Assembly: GCF_003467445.1 (NCBI RefSeq)
Contig: NZ_QSGS01000001.1
Location: forward strand, 501,840 to 565,839
Direction: 5' to 3'
DNA: 64,000 bases
Source of the DNA: Exiguobacterium sp. AM39-5BH
GTDB taxonomy: Bacteria > Bacillota > Bacilli > Exiguobacteriales > Exiguobacteriaceae
How positions within the stretch are numbered: position 1 is the first letter of the stretch; each line of letters begins with the position of its first letter. The notes below the pieces were generated by a model. The model made no database searches. It had not been told where the DNA came from and saw nothing but the letters and a program-made list of their open reading frames with translations. Shown piece after piece: positions 17,625 to 27,483 of the stretch. The position numbers were made by a program, and so were the translations under genes.

Positions 17625-17656
17625 TGGTTTACATAATTAGTTATGGTGAACCGATT
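17625..17656 (+). repeat. dif-like palindromic repeat, copy 2
   Basis: TGGTTTACATAAT followed by AGTTAT, GT and AACCG, differing from copy 1 at only four of 32 positions and in direct orientation, 2304 bases away. Similarity seems to extend beyond the palindrome: the minus strand reads AAAACAA before the repeat in both copies. Confidence 0.6.
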
Positions 17657-17770
17657 GATTTGTTTTAAAAATTTGAAAGAGTTACAGTTGTATGATAAAA
17701 GAAAATAAAGCTTGAAACGGTGATTCAGGTAAAGGTACACTGAGAACGTAAACAAAAGGGGGATTTCAGG

Positions 17771-18175
17771 ATGGACGATCAACGTTTGAAACAATGGCTC
17801 ACCGAGGCGAAGACGATTGCTGTCGTCGGCGTGTCAGCGAACCCGAACAAGACCGCGAACCAAATCGCAGATTATTTGATCTTGCAAGGTTACACAGTCA
17901 TCCCTGTCAATCCGACGCTCGAGACGTGGAACGGACGCAAAGTCTATCCGTCGGTCGAGAGCATCCCGGGACGCGTCGATATCGTTGACGTCTTCCGACG
18001 CAATGAGTATTTGGCCGGCGTGGCCGAAGATGCCGTCCGACATGGGGATGTCGGTCTCGTCTTTAACCAGCTCGGGCTCACCAGCCCGGACGCCGAGCGG
18101 ATCGCTCGCGATGCCGGACTCGACTACATCGAAAATCGATGCATCTATGTCGAGCACGCCCGCCTTCTCGGTTAA
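17771..18175 (+). CDS. yneT: CoA-binding domain protein (YneT-like)
   Basis: 134 residues forming a Rossmann-type CoA-binding domain: IAVVGVSANPNKTANQIADYL near the N-terminus, GYTVIPVNPTLETWNGRKVYPSVESIP, and a C-terminal ENRCIYVEH. In Bacillus the orthologue yneT stands just before parE-parC, as here. The protein binds CoA or a nucleotide; its physiological role is unknown. A strong terminator separates it from parE. Confidence 0.85.
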   Translation: MDDQRLKQWLTEAKTIAVVGVSANPNKTANQIADYLILQGYTVIPVNPTLETWNGRKVYPSVESIPGRVDIVDVFRRNEYLAGVAEDAVRHGDVGLVFNQLGLTSPDAERIARDAGLDYIENRCIYVEHARLLG

Positions 18176-18205
18176 GACCTACCTCCTTGGTAGGTCTCCT
18201 TTTTT
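18175..18205 (+). terminator. Intrinsic terminator after yneT
   Basis: AGACCTACC / GGTAGGTCT stem, 5-base loop, CCTTTTTT tail. Confidence 0.9.
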
Positions 18206-18303
18206 CACGAGCCCAGCTCGCGAAGGGAGGCTTGCCAGAACTTAAAAACAGCTATACAATAGGGTAGAAAAACGAACGTGTGTTCGAAATTGAGGTGACG
18301 AAG

Positions 18304-20271
18304 ATGTCAACAGACTTATTTAACTACAATGAAGACGCCATCCAGGTGCTCGAAGGACTGACTGCCGTCCGGAAACGTCCGGGGATGTACATCGGTTCGA
18401 CCGACCATCGCGGTTTGCACCATCTCGTCTATGAGATCGTCGATAACGCGATCGACGAGGCGCTCGCCGGATTCGGTGGCCAAATCGACGTGACGATCCA
18501 TAAAGATGACGCCATCACGGTACGTGACCACGGGCGCGGCATGCCGACGGGGATGCACGCTTCCGGGAAGCCGACGCCAGAGGTCATCTTCACGGTGCTC
18601 CACGCCGGCGGTAAGTTCGGCCAAGGCGGCTATAAGACGTCGGGTGGACTCCACGGGGTCGGCGCCTCGGTCGTGAACGCACTCTCGAGCAAGGTCGTCG
18701 TCACGATTTATCGCGATGGCAAAGTGTTCGAGCAGACGTTTGCCGACGGCGGGATCCCACAGACGACGCTCCTCGAGACCGGAAAGACGCGTCAGACGGG
18801 GACGAGCGTCACCTTCAAGCCGGACGCCTCGATCTTCTCGACGACGACATATAACTACGATACGCTCGCCGAACGGCTCCGTGAATCGGCATTCTTGTTG
18901 AAAGGATTGACGATCACGTTGACGGACGAGCGTTCGGATAAAGAAGAGACGTTCCATTACGAGGAAGGGATCGCCGAGTTCGTCCAATATTTGAACGACG
19001 ACAAGGCGACGCTTCATCCGATCGTCTACTTCGAAGGGACGGAGAACGATATCGAGCTCGAGCTCGCCTTCCAGTTCACGGACGCCTATTCTGAGAACGT
19101 CCTCTCGTTCGTCAACAACGTCCGGACTCGTGACGGCGGCACGCACGAGGTCGGCGCCAAGACGGCGATGACCCGTATCGTGAATGAATACGCCCGTAAG
19201 AACGGATTGTTGAAAGAAAAAGACAAGAACCTTGACGGCGGTGACGTCCGCGAAGGCTTGACGCTCATCGTCTCGGTACGGATTCCGGAAGAGTTCCTCC
19301 AGTTCGAGGGGCAGACGAAATCGAAACTCGGTTCGCCCGAGGCCCGTACGAGCGCTGATGGTGTCATGGCGAAACAACTGACGATCTTCCTCGAGGAGAA
19401 CCCGCAGATGGCGACGATGCTCATCAAGAAGGCGATTCGTGCCGCCCAGGCCCGTGAAGCCGCCCGGAAAGCCCGGGAAGAGGCGCGCAACGGCAAGAAG
19501 AAGAAACGTACGAGCATCTTGAACGGGAAACTGACTCCGGCGACGTCGAAAAACGCCGCCAAGAACGAACTGTTCCTCGTCGAGGGTGACTCGGCCGGCG
19601 GTTCGGCCAAACAGGGTCGCGACCGGACATTTCAGGCCATCCTGCCGCTGCGCGGGAAGGTCATCAACTCGGAGAAGTCGAAACTTCAGGACATTATGAA
19701 GAACGAGGAGATCAACACGATCATCCACGCGATCGGGGCCGGGGTCGGCCACGACTTTGACCTCGAGGACTGCAATTTCGACAAAATCATCATCATGACC
19801 GATGCCGATACGGACGGGGCCCACATCCAAGTGCTCTTGTTGACGTTCTTCTTCCGCTATATGCGTCCGCTTGTCGAGGCCGGCAAAGTGTTCGTCGCCT
19901 TGCCGCCGCTCTATCGCATCTCGAAAGGGAAAGGCAAATCGGAACAGTTCGAGTACGCCTGGGATGAAGAGGCGCTCGAGAAGTTCGTCAAAGTGTACAA
20001 GAAGGGCTATATCATCCAGCGCTACAAAGGTCTTGGTGAGATGAACGCCGACCAGCTGTGGGAGACGACGATGAACCCGGACACACGGACGCTCATCCGC
20101 GTCACGGTCGACGATGCTGCCGTCGCCGACAAGCGTGTCTCGGTGCTCATGGGAGACAATGTCTCCCATCGCCGGGAGTGGATCGAGGAGAACGTCGCCT
20201 TCGGCCTCCAGGAAGATGATTCGATCATCGCCAACGAACACGTGACTAAAGCGATTGAGGAAGTGATGTAA
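18304..20271 (+). CDS. parE: DNA topoisomerase IV subunit B
   Basis: 655 residues from ATG 18304, preferred over GTG 18280 because GAGGTG sits six bases before it and the length equals B. subtilis ParE. The GHKL ATPase motifs are present ([31 protein letters not shown]), then the transducer, and the TOPRIM motifs [17 protein letters not shown] and [12 protein letters not shown] with [11 protein letters not shown]. With ParC it decatenates daughter chromosomes. The parC start lies 2 bases after the stop. The 641-residue opposite-strand open frame is a codon-bias shadow. Confidence 0.97.
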   Translation: MSTDLFNYNEDAIQVLEGLTAVRKRPGMYIGSTDHRGLHHLVYEIVDNAIDEALAGFGGQIDVTIHKDDAITVRDHGRGMPTGMHASGKPTPEVIFTVLHAGGKFGQGGYKTSGGLHGVGASVVNALSSKVVVTIYRDGKVFEQTFADGGIPQTTLLETGKTRQTGTSVTFKPDASIFSTTTYNYDTLAERLRESAFLLKGLTITLTDERSDKEETFHYEEGIAEFVQYLNDDKATLHPIVYFEGTENDIELELAFQFTDAYSENVLSFVNNVRTRDGGTHEVGAKTAMTRIVNEYARKNGLLKEKDKNLDGGDVREGLTLIVSVRIPEEFLQFEGQTKSKLGSPEARTSADGVMAKQLTIFLEENPQMATMLIKKAIRAAQAREAARKAREEARNGKKKKRTSILNGKLTPATSKNAAKNELFLVEGDSAGGSAKQGRDRTFQAILPLRGKVINSEKSKLQDIMKNEEINTIIHAIGAGVGHDFDLEDCNFDKIIIMTDADTDGAHIQVLLLTFFFRYMRPLVEAGKVFVALPPLYRISKGKGKSEQFEYAWDEEALEKFVKVYKKGYIIQRYKGLGEMNADQLWETTMNPDTRTLIRVTVDDAAVADKRVSVLMGDNVSHRREWIEENVAFGLQEDDSIIANEHVTKAIEEVM

Positions 20272-20273
20272 CG

Positions 20274-22678
20274 ATGTCGACGATTCAACACATTTTAAAT
20301 TTGTCGCTCGAACAGGTCGTCGGTGACCGCTTCGGGCGTTACTCGAAATATATCATCCAGGACCGGGCCCTCCCGGACGCGCGCGACGGCCTCAAACCCG
20401 TGCAGCGCCGTATCCTGTATGCGATGCACCATGAAGGCAACACGAACGAAAAACCGTACCGCAAATCGGCCAAGACGGTCGGGAACGTCATCGGGAACTA
20501 TCACCCGCACGGTGACAGTTCCGTCTATGAGGCGATGGTACGCCTATCGCAGGACTGGAAGTTGCGTTACCCGCTCATCGACATGCACGGGAACAACGGT
20601 TCGATGGACGGCGACTCGGCCGCCGCGATGCGGTATACCGAGGCCCGTCTGTCGAAGATTGCCGGTGTGATGCTGACGTCAATCTCGAAAACACGGTCGA
20701 CTACACGCCGAACTTCGACGACTCGACCGAGGAGCCGCTCGTCTTGCCGTCGCTCCTCCCGAACCTGCTCATGAACGGGACGACCGGGATCTCTGCCGGT
20801 TATGCGACCGAGATTCCACCGCACAACTTGACCGAGGTGCTCAACCTCGCCATCGCCCGTTTGAAAGGTGAAGTCGAGACGGCGACGGATGCGCTCGAAT
20901 ATATGCAAGGACCTGACTTCCCGTCCGGCGGGATCGTCATGGGCAAAGACGGCATTTTGAAGGCGTTCGAGACCGGCAAAGGCAAGGTAATCATCCGTGC
21001 CAAATCGGTCATCGAGCCGCTCAAGGGCGGTCGTGAACAGATCACCATCACCGAGCTCCCATATGAGGTGAACAAGGCGAACCTCGTCAAGAAGATGGAA
21101 GAGCTCCGTCTCGACCGTAAAGTCGAAGGTGTCGCTGAAGTCCGTGACGAGACCGACCGGACCGGCGTCCGTGTCGTCATCGAGTTGAAGAAGGAAGCCG
21201 ATGCGGAAGGTGTGCTCCACTTTTTCTTGAAGCATACCGACCTGCAACTCGCCTATAACTACAATATGGTCGCCATCGTCAACCGGACACCGAAACAGTT
21301 GGGTCTGCTGCCGATCATCGACGCTTACTTGAAGCATGTCGAAGAAGTCGTCACTCGACGCACGACGTTCGAACTCGACCAGGCGAAGAAACGCGCCGAG
21401 ATCGTCGACGCGCTCGAACAGGCCATCTCGGTCTTGGATGAGACGCTTGAACTCATCCGGTCGGCGAAAGACAAGTCCGAGGCGAAGCAGAAGCTCATGG
21501 AGCGGTTCTCGTTCTCGGACCGTCAAGCCGAAGCGGTCGTCATGCTCCAACTGTATCGTTTGACGAACACGGACATCATCGAGCTCCAGAAAGAGGCGAA
21601 GGCGCTCCAGAAAGAGATCACTCGCCTCGCCAACATCTTGAACGTCGATGCGACGAAACGGAAGCTCATCTCGAAAGAGTTGGCGGCGCTCCGTGACGAG
21701 TTCGGCGACGCGCGGCGCTCGGTCATCGAGTCCGAGGTCGAGGAGTTGAAACTGAAGACCGAAGTCATGATCGCCGTCGAGGAGACGATGGTGTTCGTCA
21801 GCCGCGACGGTTATGTCAAACGTTCGTCGATGCGCTCATACGGTGCCTCGAGCGACGACATACCGGACATGAAGGAGAAAGACCGTCCTGTCCTCGTCAC
21901 CCAGGCGATGACGACGGACCACTTACTCGTCTGGACGAACAAAGGCAGTTACTTGCTCATCCCGGTCCATCAGATTCCGGAGTCGAAATGGAAAGACGCC
22001 GGACAGCATGTCGCCAATCTCGTACCGATCGAAGGCGAACAAGTCGTCTCGGCCGATGTCGTCTCGACGTTCGACACCGACGCGCACTGCCTGTTCGTGA
22101 CGCGTGAAGGGATGGTCAAACGGACACCGCTCCGTGACTATGACGCCCAACGCAAGTCGAAGGCGCTCATGGCGCTCAAACTGAAAGGCGACGACGAGGT
22201 CGTCTTCGCCGGCATCAGTGACGGGCCAGGCCAACTGTTCCTCGTCTCTGAACGCGGCTACGGTCTCTGGTTCAAAGAAGATGACGTGCCGGTCGTCGGT
22301 CAGCGCGCCGCCGGTGTCAAAGCGATGAACTTGAAGGATGGGGACGTGGTCGCCGATGCCTTCGCCTTCTTCACACCGCCACTGTTCGTCCTCGTGACGC
22401 AGCGCGGAGCGGTCAAGAAGATGAAGCTCGAGGACCAGTTTGACTGCACGAACCGCAACTTGCGCGGGACGATGCTCATCCGCGAAGTCAAATCGAAACC
22501 GCACCAGATTCGTCGTGTGCTCCCGGTCCATGACGATGAGACGCTCCGCATCATCGGGAAAGAGAAAGCGAAGACGGTCAAGACGAAGCAATTGACGCTT
22601 CTAGACCGCTACGCCAACGGCTCGTTCGTGTTTGATGAAGAGACGTTTGGAGAGATTGAGGACGTGTACCTCGATTAA
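20274..22678 (+). CDS. parC: DNA topoisomerase IV subunit A, with one apparent frameshift
   Basis: The N-terminal part reads [14 protein letters not shown] and [17 protein letters not shown] (quinolone region, serine and glutamate both wild type), with catalytic Tyr121 in [10 protein letters not shown]. It changes frame near 20673, after GVMLT. The reading [20 protein letters not shown] then continues to 22678 with the C-terminal beta-pinwheel. Adding one base restores a protein of about 800 residues. ParC is essential in its relatives, so this is most likely a sequencing or assembly error, not a real lesion. It is coupled to parE. Confidence 0.93.
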
Positions 22679-22684
22679 CGTATG

Positions 22685-22719
22685 AACCCCTGTACAACAG
22701 ACGTTGTGCAGGGGTTTTT
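22685..22719 (+). terminator. Intrinsic terminator after parC
   Basis: AACCCCTGTACAAC / GTTGTGCAGGGGTT (one mismatch), TTTTTGG tail. Confidence 0.9.
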
Positions 22720-22778
22720 GGTTTCGGTATACTAGAGGGAATAGACGAAAGTGAATCCATGAACAAGGAGATCATTCC

Positions 22779-23477
22779 ATGCACGATTTGCTGAACGACC
22801 CAAACATAAACAACTACCCAGAATTTCATACGTTCTGCGAATTAAAAGATCGGGGATTTCGAAAACAGGCACTTGCTGCTCTGACACCGTTTATAAAAAC
22901 AATGAAGAATCGAAACTTTGAGCACCGACAGGAATTCGTCGCCTGGCTGTTCACAATCAGTGAACGAACACGGCAAAACGATGTCTCGGATGTATTCGTG
23001 TATCCACTCGTTACGAACATACTAGAACCAACGCTCGTTGAGTGGACGGAGCGTTCACCTAAAGACGCTCGTCCGTACCGCTGGCTTGGCCTTTATGCGT
23101 TTGAAGAATTATGGTACGAACGACTCGAGCGAGCCATCGAAATTGAGGGGCTGGCCGAACAGCGTGCCATCGAAGCACTCATGGATCATAAAGTCTCTGC
23201 CGTTGAGTTCTCATTTCACCATATTAACGAAAACGTTTATCTCGGCGAGGTCAATCAGGATCGCGCAATCATCATAGAAGCGAGAAAGTTGAACCAATCG
23301 GTATTGAACGAAGAAAAACGAGCGGATTACGATGCCGAGTTGAGTTCCTATAGTGAGTTGCTTGGAGATTGGGTGGTTTATACCCAATCTGGTTCGGATG
23401 ATGAAAGTTTTCTCGAATGGTGCGAACGGAACGAGCGGGGTTATCTATTTGTGGAGAGCTATGATTATGAGGAGTAA
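22779..23477 (+). CDS. Uncharacterised soluble protein
   Basis: 232 residues, ribosome site AAGGAGATCATTCC. Mostly helical and acidic with no signal or membrane segment. Phrases such as WLGLYAFEELWYERLERAIEIEG and ESFLEWCERNERGYLFVESYDYEE recall the TPR-like single-domain proteins seen again at 59380 and 62842. I do not recognise the family. Codon use is AT-richer than parC before it, which hints at accessory DNA. Confidence 0.65.
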   Translation: MHDLLNDPNINNYPEFHTFCELKDRGFRKQALAALTPFIKTMKNRNFEHRQEFVAWLFTISERTRQNDVSDVFVYPLVTNILEPTLVEWTERSPKDARPYRWLGLYAFEELWYERLERAIEIEGLAEQRAIEALMDHKVSAVEFSFHHINENVYLGEVNQDRAIIIEARKLNQSVLNEEKRADYDAELSSYSELLGDWVVYTQSGSDDESFLEWCERNERGYLFVESYDYEE

Positions 23478-23480
23478 ACT

Positions 23481-23505
23481 AAAAGACGCTCAAGGCGTCT
23501 TTTAT
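23481..23505. terminator. Intrinsic terminator
   Basis: AAAAGACGC / GCGTCTTTT stem with a TCAAG loop; usable in both directions between convergent genes. Confidence 0.8.
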
Positions 23506-23515
23506 TGATTGTATT

Positions 23516-24022
23516 TTAGACTCCAGCCTCCATCAGATAGCGCTCCAAATCAGCCTGTTGTCGCAAGTGATGCCGGGTATGCATCTCGATGAGGTCGTAC
23601 CATTCCTGTGCGTTCAGCCAACCGAAACCGCCATGTCGGGCTTTGACGTCAGGATTTGCCGCGCGGACGAGCGGTTCAAGCCGACTCAGGCGCGCGGACA
23701 ACTCATCGAGTCGTCGCTCGAGCGTCTCACGCTTGTCCGTATTGTTCGGGGGCTGATTCATCTCGTCAGGTAAGCGGATTTTAATCGGAGGGAACCCGCC
23801 GGCTTGAAACAATTGTTCACCAAACTCGGTCTTCCCAAGTGATTGTTCTTCGTGTGAGGCGAGACAACGTTCAATCTCGTCCGCATATTCCTCGGCCACC
23901 ACGATAACATGGTCGTACATCTGTCCGATTGACCAGATGTGTGCCGCTGCCTGATAGCGCAACTGCCGTTCGGTATAGCCGTCCAAGTCTTGTTTAAACT
24001 GGGATAACAATGCCATCGACAC
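23516..24022 (-). CDS. DinB-family protein
   Basis: 168 residues from GTG 24022 behind AGGAGGAACG. Four-helix bundle pattern with metal-ligand-like histidines in AAHIWSIGQMYDHV near the N-terminus and HTRHHLRQQADLE at the C-terminus, as in the DinB/YfiT superfamily. Some members are thiol-dependent S-transferases (bacillithiol), others are uncharacterised. No specific substrate can be assigned. Confidence 0.75.
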   Translation of the reverse strand: MSMALLSQFKQDLDGYTERQLRYQAAAHIWSIGQMYDHVIVVAEEYADEIERCLASHEEQSLGKTEFGEQLFQAGGFPPIKIRLPDEMNQPPNNTDKRETLERRLDELSARLSRLEPLVRAANPDVKARHGGFGWLNAQEWYDLIEMHTRHHLRQQADLERYLMEAGV

Positions 24023-24163
24023 ACCGTTCCTCCTTTGCCACTGTTCTCGTTTCAGTATATCACGGGGAGGATCGGTACTTTCTCACCGGAGCGGGTATTG
24101 TTAAAAGGAACAAGCCTATCGTATGGCGAATGGGATAAGAGGATAAATCATGGGGGGATCACT

Positions 24164-24775
24164 ATGTCTCAATGGCTCGCCTGGGCCAAACGGCTCCAGG
24201 CGCTGGCACAGGCCGGCTTGACGTTTACGAAAGACGAGTTCGATCGCGAACGTTACGTCGAACTCCAACGGATCGCGACTGAGATGTTCGAACGACAGTC
24301 AGACCTCGCCTTGGAGGAGGTCACGAAATTGACGCACATCGATGGATACCCGACACCGAAACTCGACGTACGCGGTGTCGTCTTCCGGCACGATTCGCTC
24401 TTGCTCGTCAAAGAGCGGTCGGACGGGCTTTGGACGTTACCCGGCGGTTTTTGTGAGGTCGGGCTGACCCCGGCCCAAAATATCATCAAGGAGGTTGAGG
24501 AAGAGGCTGGGTTTGATGTCGTACCGGTACGTCTGCTCGCGTTGTTCGATATGCATCATCACGACCATCCACCGCTGTCGCAGCATTATTATAAACTGTT
24601 CATCGAGTGTGAGCTGATTGGTGGGGAGGCGCAGGTAAGCCATGAGACGAGTGAGGTGGCTTTCTTCACGCGGGAAAACTTACCACCATTATCGACCGCA
24701 CGGAACACGCAAGAGCAGCTTTATATGTGTTTTGAAGCTAGATGGCAAGAGGATTGGATCACATTATTTGATTAA
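24164..24775 (+). CDS. Nudix hydrolase with NUDIX_N domain (YjhB-like)
   Basis: 203 residues from ATG 24164 (GGGGGG ribosome site); the longer in-frame start at 24035 lacks one. An N-terminal helical NUDIX_N domain (WLAWAKRLQALAQAGLTF, about 1-60) precedes a Nudix domain with KLDVRGVVFRHDSLLLVKE and the box GGFCEVGLTPAQNIIKEVEEEAGF. The box keeps the catalytic EVEEEAG but has Leu where the canonical Glu after GX5 is expected, a variation I recall from YjhB. Likely hydrolyses an ADP-ribose-type or other nucleoside diphosphate compound. Confidence 0.85.
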   Translation: MSQWLAWAKRLQALAQAGLTFTKDEFDRERYVELQRIATEMFERQSDLALEEVTKLTHIDGYPTPKLDVRGVVFRHDSLLLVKERSDGLWTLPGGFCEVGLTPAQNIIKEVEEEAGFDVVPVRLLALFDMHHHDHPPLSQHYYKLFIECELIGGEAQVSHETSEVAFFTRENLPPLSTARNTQEQLYMCFEARWQEDWITLFD

Positions 24776-24789
24776 GGGGAGAGGATTCG

Positions 24790-25505
24790 ATGAAAGTCAC
24801 ACGGATTGATCACGTTCATCAACTGACATTCTATGCGCCTATATTACCGATTAACGTCCAATTGATTGAACGGGAGCTCGGACTCACCTTGATCGATACC
24901 GCCCTCGAACGCAATGCGGAAGCGATTTTGGCGTATATCGAGTCATTGGAGCGACCGCTGCTCGCCATCTTGTTGACGCATGCCCATGGAGATCATGTCG
25001 GCGGTGTCGATATGATTTTAAAGCCCATCCTCATGCCGAGCTGTATGTCTCGAGGCGCGACGCCCGTCTCCTTGAAGGGGACCGGACGACAGACCCGGAC
25101 GAGCGGGCTCTCAAATTAAAGGGTTCTCTCCCGAAAATCCACTCCTTGCCGGATAAATTGCTCGACCCAGGTGAGCGCTTGTTCGGTCTGCGCGTCTATC
25201 CCGCAGCCGGTCATACACCGGGCTCCATCGCCTATTTCGATGAGAAGGAGCGGAACTTGTTTGCTGGTGACGCGTTCCAGACACGTGGGGGAGTCGCCGT
25301 GGCAGGGGACGTGCGTCCGTTGTTCCCGCTCCCGGGCGTCGCGACATGGGATAAACGGGCAGCGGTCGAACATGCGGAGAAATTGATCGACCTGGCACCG
25401 CGCCACACGTTCGTCGGGCACGGACAGCCGGTCGCTGGGACACATCGTCTCTATTTGGCGCTGAAACGGGCCAAGCACAAGCAAGCACGTCTATTTTCAC
25501 GATAA
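24790..25505 (+). pseudogene. MBL-fold metallo-hydrolase, single-base frameshift
   Basis: The N-terminal part has the zinc motif THAHGDHVGG and LIDTALERNAEAILAYIE. It goes out of frame near 25023, at TTAAAGCCCATC. Adding one base there restores HPHAELYVSRRDARLLEGDRTT and joins to the second half (HTPGSIAYFDEKERNLFAGDAFQ and HTFVGHGQPV). Intact length is about 238 residues. The family covers glyoxalase II, lactonases and similar hydrolases; the substrate is not evident. Confidence 0.87.
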
Positions 25506-25522
25506 GCCGGAGGTGCTGACAG

Positions 25523-25972
25523 ATGGAGTTACGCGAGATTCAGACGACAGATTATCAACTGGCCGAGCAGATGCTCGAGATTCAACGGAACGCCTATGCG
25601 GTCGAGGCCGAGCTGATCGGATTCGATGAGATTCCGGCACGATATGAGACGGTCGAAGTGATTCAAAATCTGCCGGGTACAAGCTATGGCTTATATTACG
25701 ATGAGCGGTTGATCGGATTCATCACGGTCGAAGCAGCCGAGACCACGGTCGAGGTCACGAAATTATGCATCGAACCGACATATTTCAGGGCGAGACTCGC
25801 GACGACATTGCTCGAACACGTGCTCAGCTTGCATGAGGACAAGCTTGTCTATGTGCACACCGGCAAACATAACGGTCCGGCCAAGAAGCTGTACACGAAG
25901 CTCGGCTTCGAACCGAGTGCCGAGTTTGAACCGGAACCAGGTGTCACTTTGATTCGATTTACGCGATCTTGA
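25523..25972 (+). CDS. GNAT-family N-acetyltransferase
   Basis: 149 residues, ribosome site GGAGGTGCTGACAG. GNAT features: GFITVEAAETTVEVTKLCIEP, a motif-A region TYFRARLATTLLEHVL (a weak Q/R-x-x-G-x-G/A, lacking glycine), and the C-terminal GPAKKLYTKLGFEPSAEFEPEPGVTLIRF. Substrate unknown. It is co-directional with the MBL-fold gene, 17 bases downstream. Confidence 0.82.
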   Translation: MELREIQTTDYQLAEQMLEIQRNAYAVEAELIGFDEIPARYETVEVIQNLPGTSYGLYYDERLIGFITVEAAETTVEVTKLCIEPTYFRARLATTLLEHVLSLHEDKLVYVHTGKHNGPAKKLYTKLGFEPSAEFEPEPGVTLIRFTRS

Positions 25973-26000
25973 ATCCCTTATCTCAAATTTTAGATTCCGT

Positions 26001-26074
<74 letters not shown>

Positions 26075-26130
26075 TAGAAAAACAGAGAAAATCGATGTCA
26101 GATGTGACACGTCTCTCCTCTCAAGTGAAA

Positions 26131-26673
26131 TCAGAATATCTTGTACCAATACAATGTCATGTCGATGTTCGGATTACCGATTTGCTTCAGCGTGTCCACA
26201 CCGCCGAGTTCGAACCCTTCTTTCGCATAAAATCGACACGCGATTACGTTATCATTCTGGGCCTCAAGTGACAATCCGAGCAACGATTGCTCTTTTGCCC
26301 ATATCTCCGCAACTTCCATCAGCAAATGGCCGAGTCCGCTGTTTCGATAGCTTGCTCGCACCGCGATATTCTCGATATGCGCGAAACGGTTCCAGTCTTT
26401 CACCATACGGATCTGTCCGATGCATATCTTATCGTCGAATGCCAAGAATACTTGTTTGTCCTCACTGTTGATATATTCAGACCAGTCCAGCAAATCGTCT
26501 GGAAAGCTTGTCACACGGGCTTTCTCATATAACTGTTCCTCATACGTCCAAACCCCGTCACAAAAGCTCGGAATGATTTTCCCGATGACTGGAAACGGAT
26601 TATTGACTTCGTTCACTTCGCTGATGGAATACTCATCTAACGCTTTGATCGAGATGTTCGGGGCTTCTTCCAT
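26131..26673 (-). CDS. GNAT acetyltransferase, streptothricin-acetyltransferase-like
   Basis: 180 residues, ribosome site AAGGGAG. The layout VIGKIIPSFCDGVWTYEEQLYEK, CIGQIRMVKDWNRFAHIENIAV, acetyl-CoA loop YRNSGLGHLLMEVAEIWAKE, GLSLEAQNDNVIACRFYAKEGFELGGVDT and C-terminal TLYWYKIF parallels SatA/Sat4 of Bacillus and enterococci, which acetylate the beta-lysine of streptothricin. Resistance is plausible but unproven; other SatA-like GNATs have unknown substrates. Confidence 0.75.
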   Translation of the reverse strand: MEEAPNISIKALDEYSISEVNEVNNPFPVIGKIIPSFCDGVWTYEEQLYEKARVTSFPDDLLDWSEYINSEDKQVFLAFDDKICIGQIRMVKDWNRFAHIENIAVRASYRNSGLGHLLMEVAEIWAKEQSLLGLSLEAQNDNVIACRFYAKEGFELGGVDTLKQIGNPNIDMTLYWYKIF

Positions 26674-26753
26674 TGCATCTTTCTCCCTTCATATGTAATG
26701 ACCGCTCCATCCCGGAACTAGATGGTCTCACTAGACTAGCCGTAAAGTGGCGG

Positions 26754-27150
26754 TTATGAAATCAAAATCGGTGGGTCTGTCGACAACACTTCAATTACAT
26801 CATGTGATGTCAGAAACACGTAATGCTGAATATTATAAACCGTTTCGTAAATGTTTGTTGATTCTTCAGCTAGCCATTTTAAATAGCTGGAATCGGTCAC
26901 TTGAAAGAGTGTCCAGTCGCCAAAAAAAATCAAGGTTATAATGTTTATATAAATGTTCTAGCGTTCTAATGAGCGTTCCTTCGTCTGTATTTCGATACGA
27001 CAATACAAGTCCGTCAAACAAGAATGTATGTGTGTTTTCATGCGCATCGGTAAACACGAGTCTTAATCCGTCTTTATCATCAATTAGCGCCTGCAGATAT
27101 AGTTTATCCGGTATCTCTAGATTGGCGGTCCATCTTTCCCATTTCTCCAT
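26754..27150 (-). pseudogene. Small uncharacterised gene, frameshifted at an A-run
   Basis: Starts MEKWERWTANLEIPDKLYLQALIDD at 27150 (AGGAGGG ribosome site). The frame stops at 26866 after DRFQLFKMAS. Removing one A from the AAAA run near 26878 continues as WLAEESTNIYETVYNIQHYVFLTSHDVIEVV to a stop at 26754-26756, giving about 131 residues. The continuation is strongly protein-like, so this is one gene with a homopolymer indel. Family not recognised. Confidence 0.65.
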
Positions 27151-27224
27151 GTGTGCCCTCCTCTCCTCATTTTGATATGTTCCAAATAAGCCTTCACTAT
27201 CTATCATACATTAATTAATGACGT

Positions 27225-27360
27225 TCACATGCGTGGGAGTCGGCTGATCAACACGATGATATCTTCGCTTAAACCGTATTGTTCAAACCGACATCCATTC
27301 ATCTGTTTCATCACAATTAATAAACTGTGTCATTCGATTGAATCCTTCATTCATCAACAT
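27225..27360 (-). pseudogene. Possible short gene remnant
   Basis: Two adjoining protein-like readings on the minus strand (MLMNEGFNRMTQFINCDETDEWMS, then in another frame RFEQYGLSEDIIVLISRLPRM) ending at 27225. No good ribosome site. The rest of 27151-27483 shows only AT-rich promoter-like sequence before the transporter gene. Confidence 0.25.
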
Positions 27361-27483
27361 GTTAGCGCTTAATGGATTTATGTTTCGAAAATAACTTTAA
27401 CGCTGTTCATCCGCTCTTAGGAGTTGCCTGTAAGCGTATGTCATGCTATTTTTAGACAGATGATAACTTAAGGAGGAACTTGA

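Noticed and set aside
18316..20241. 641-codon open frame on the minus strand opposite parE
   Set aside because: It is the codon-bias shadow of parE: GC-rich third positions suppress stops on the opposite strand. No ribosome site, no protein-like motifs.
20650..20774. Programmed frameshift in parC
   Set aside because: No slippery heptamer, stop-adjacent signal or downstream pseudoknot apparent, and the same kind of single indel recurs in many unrelated genes here.
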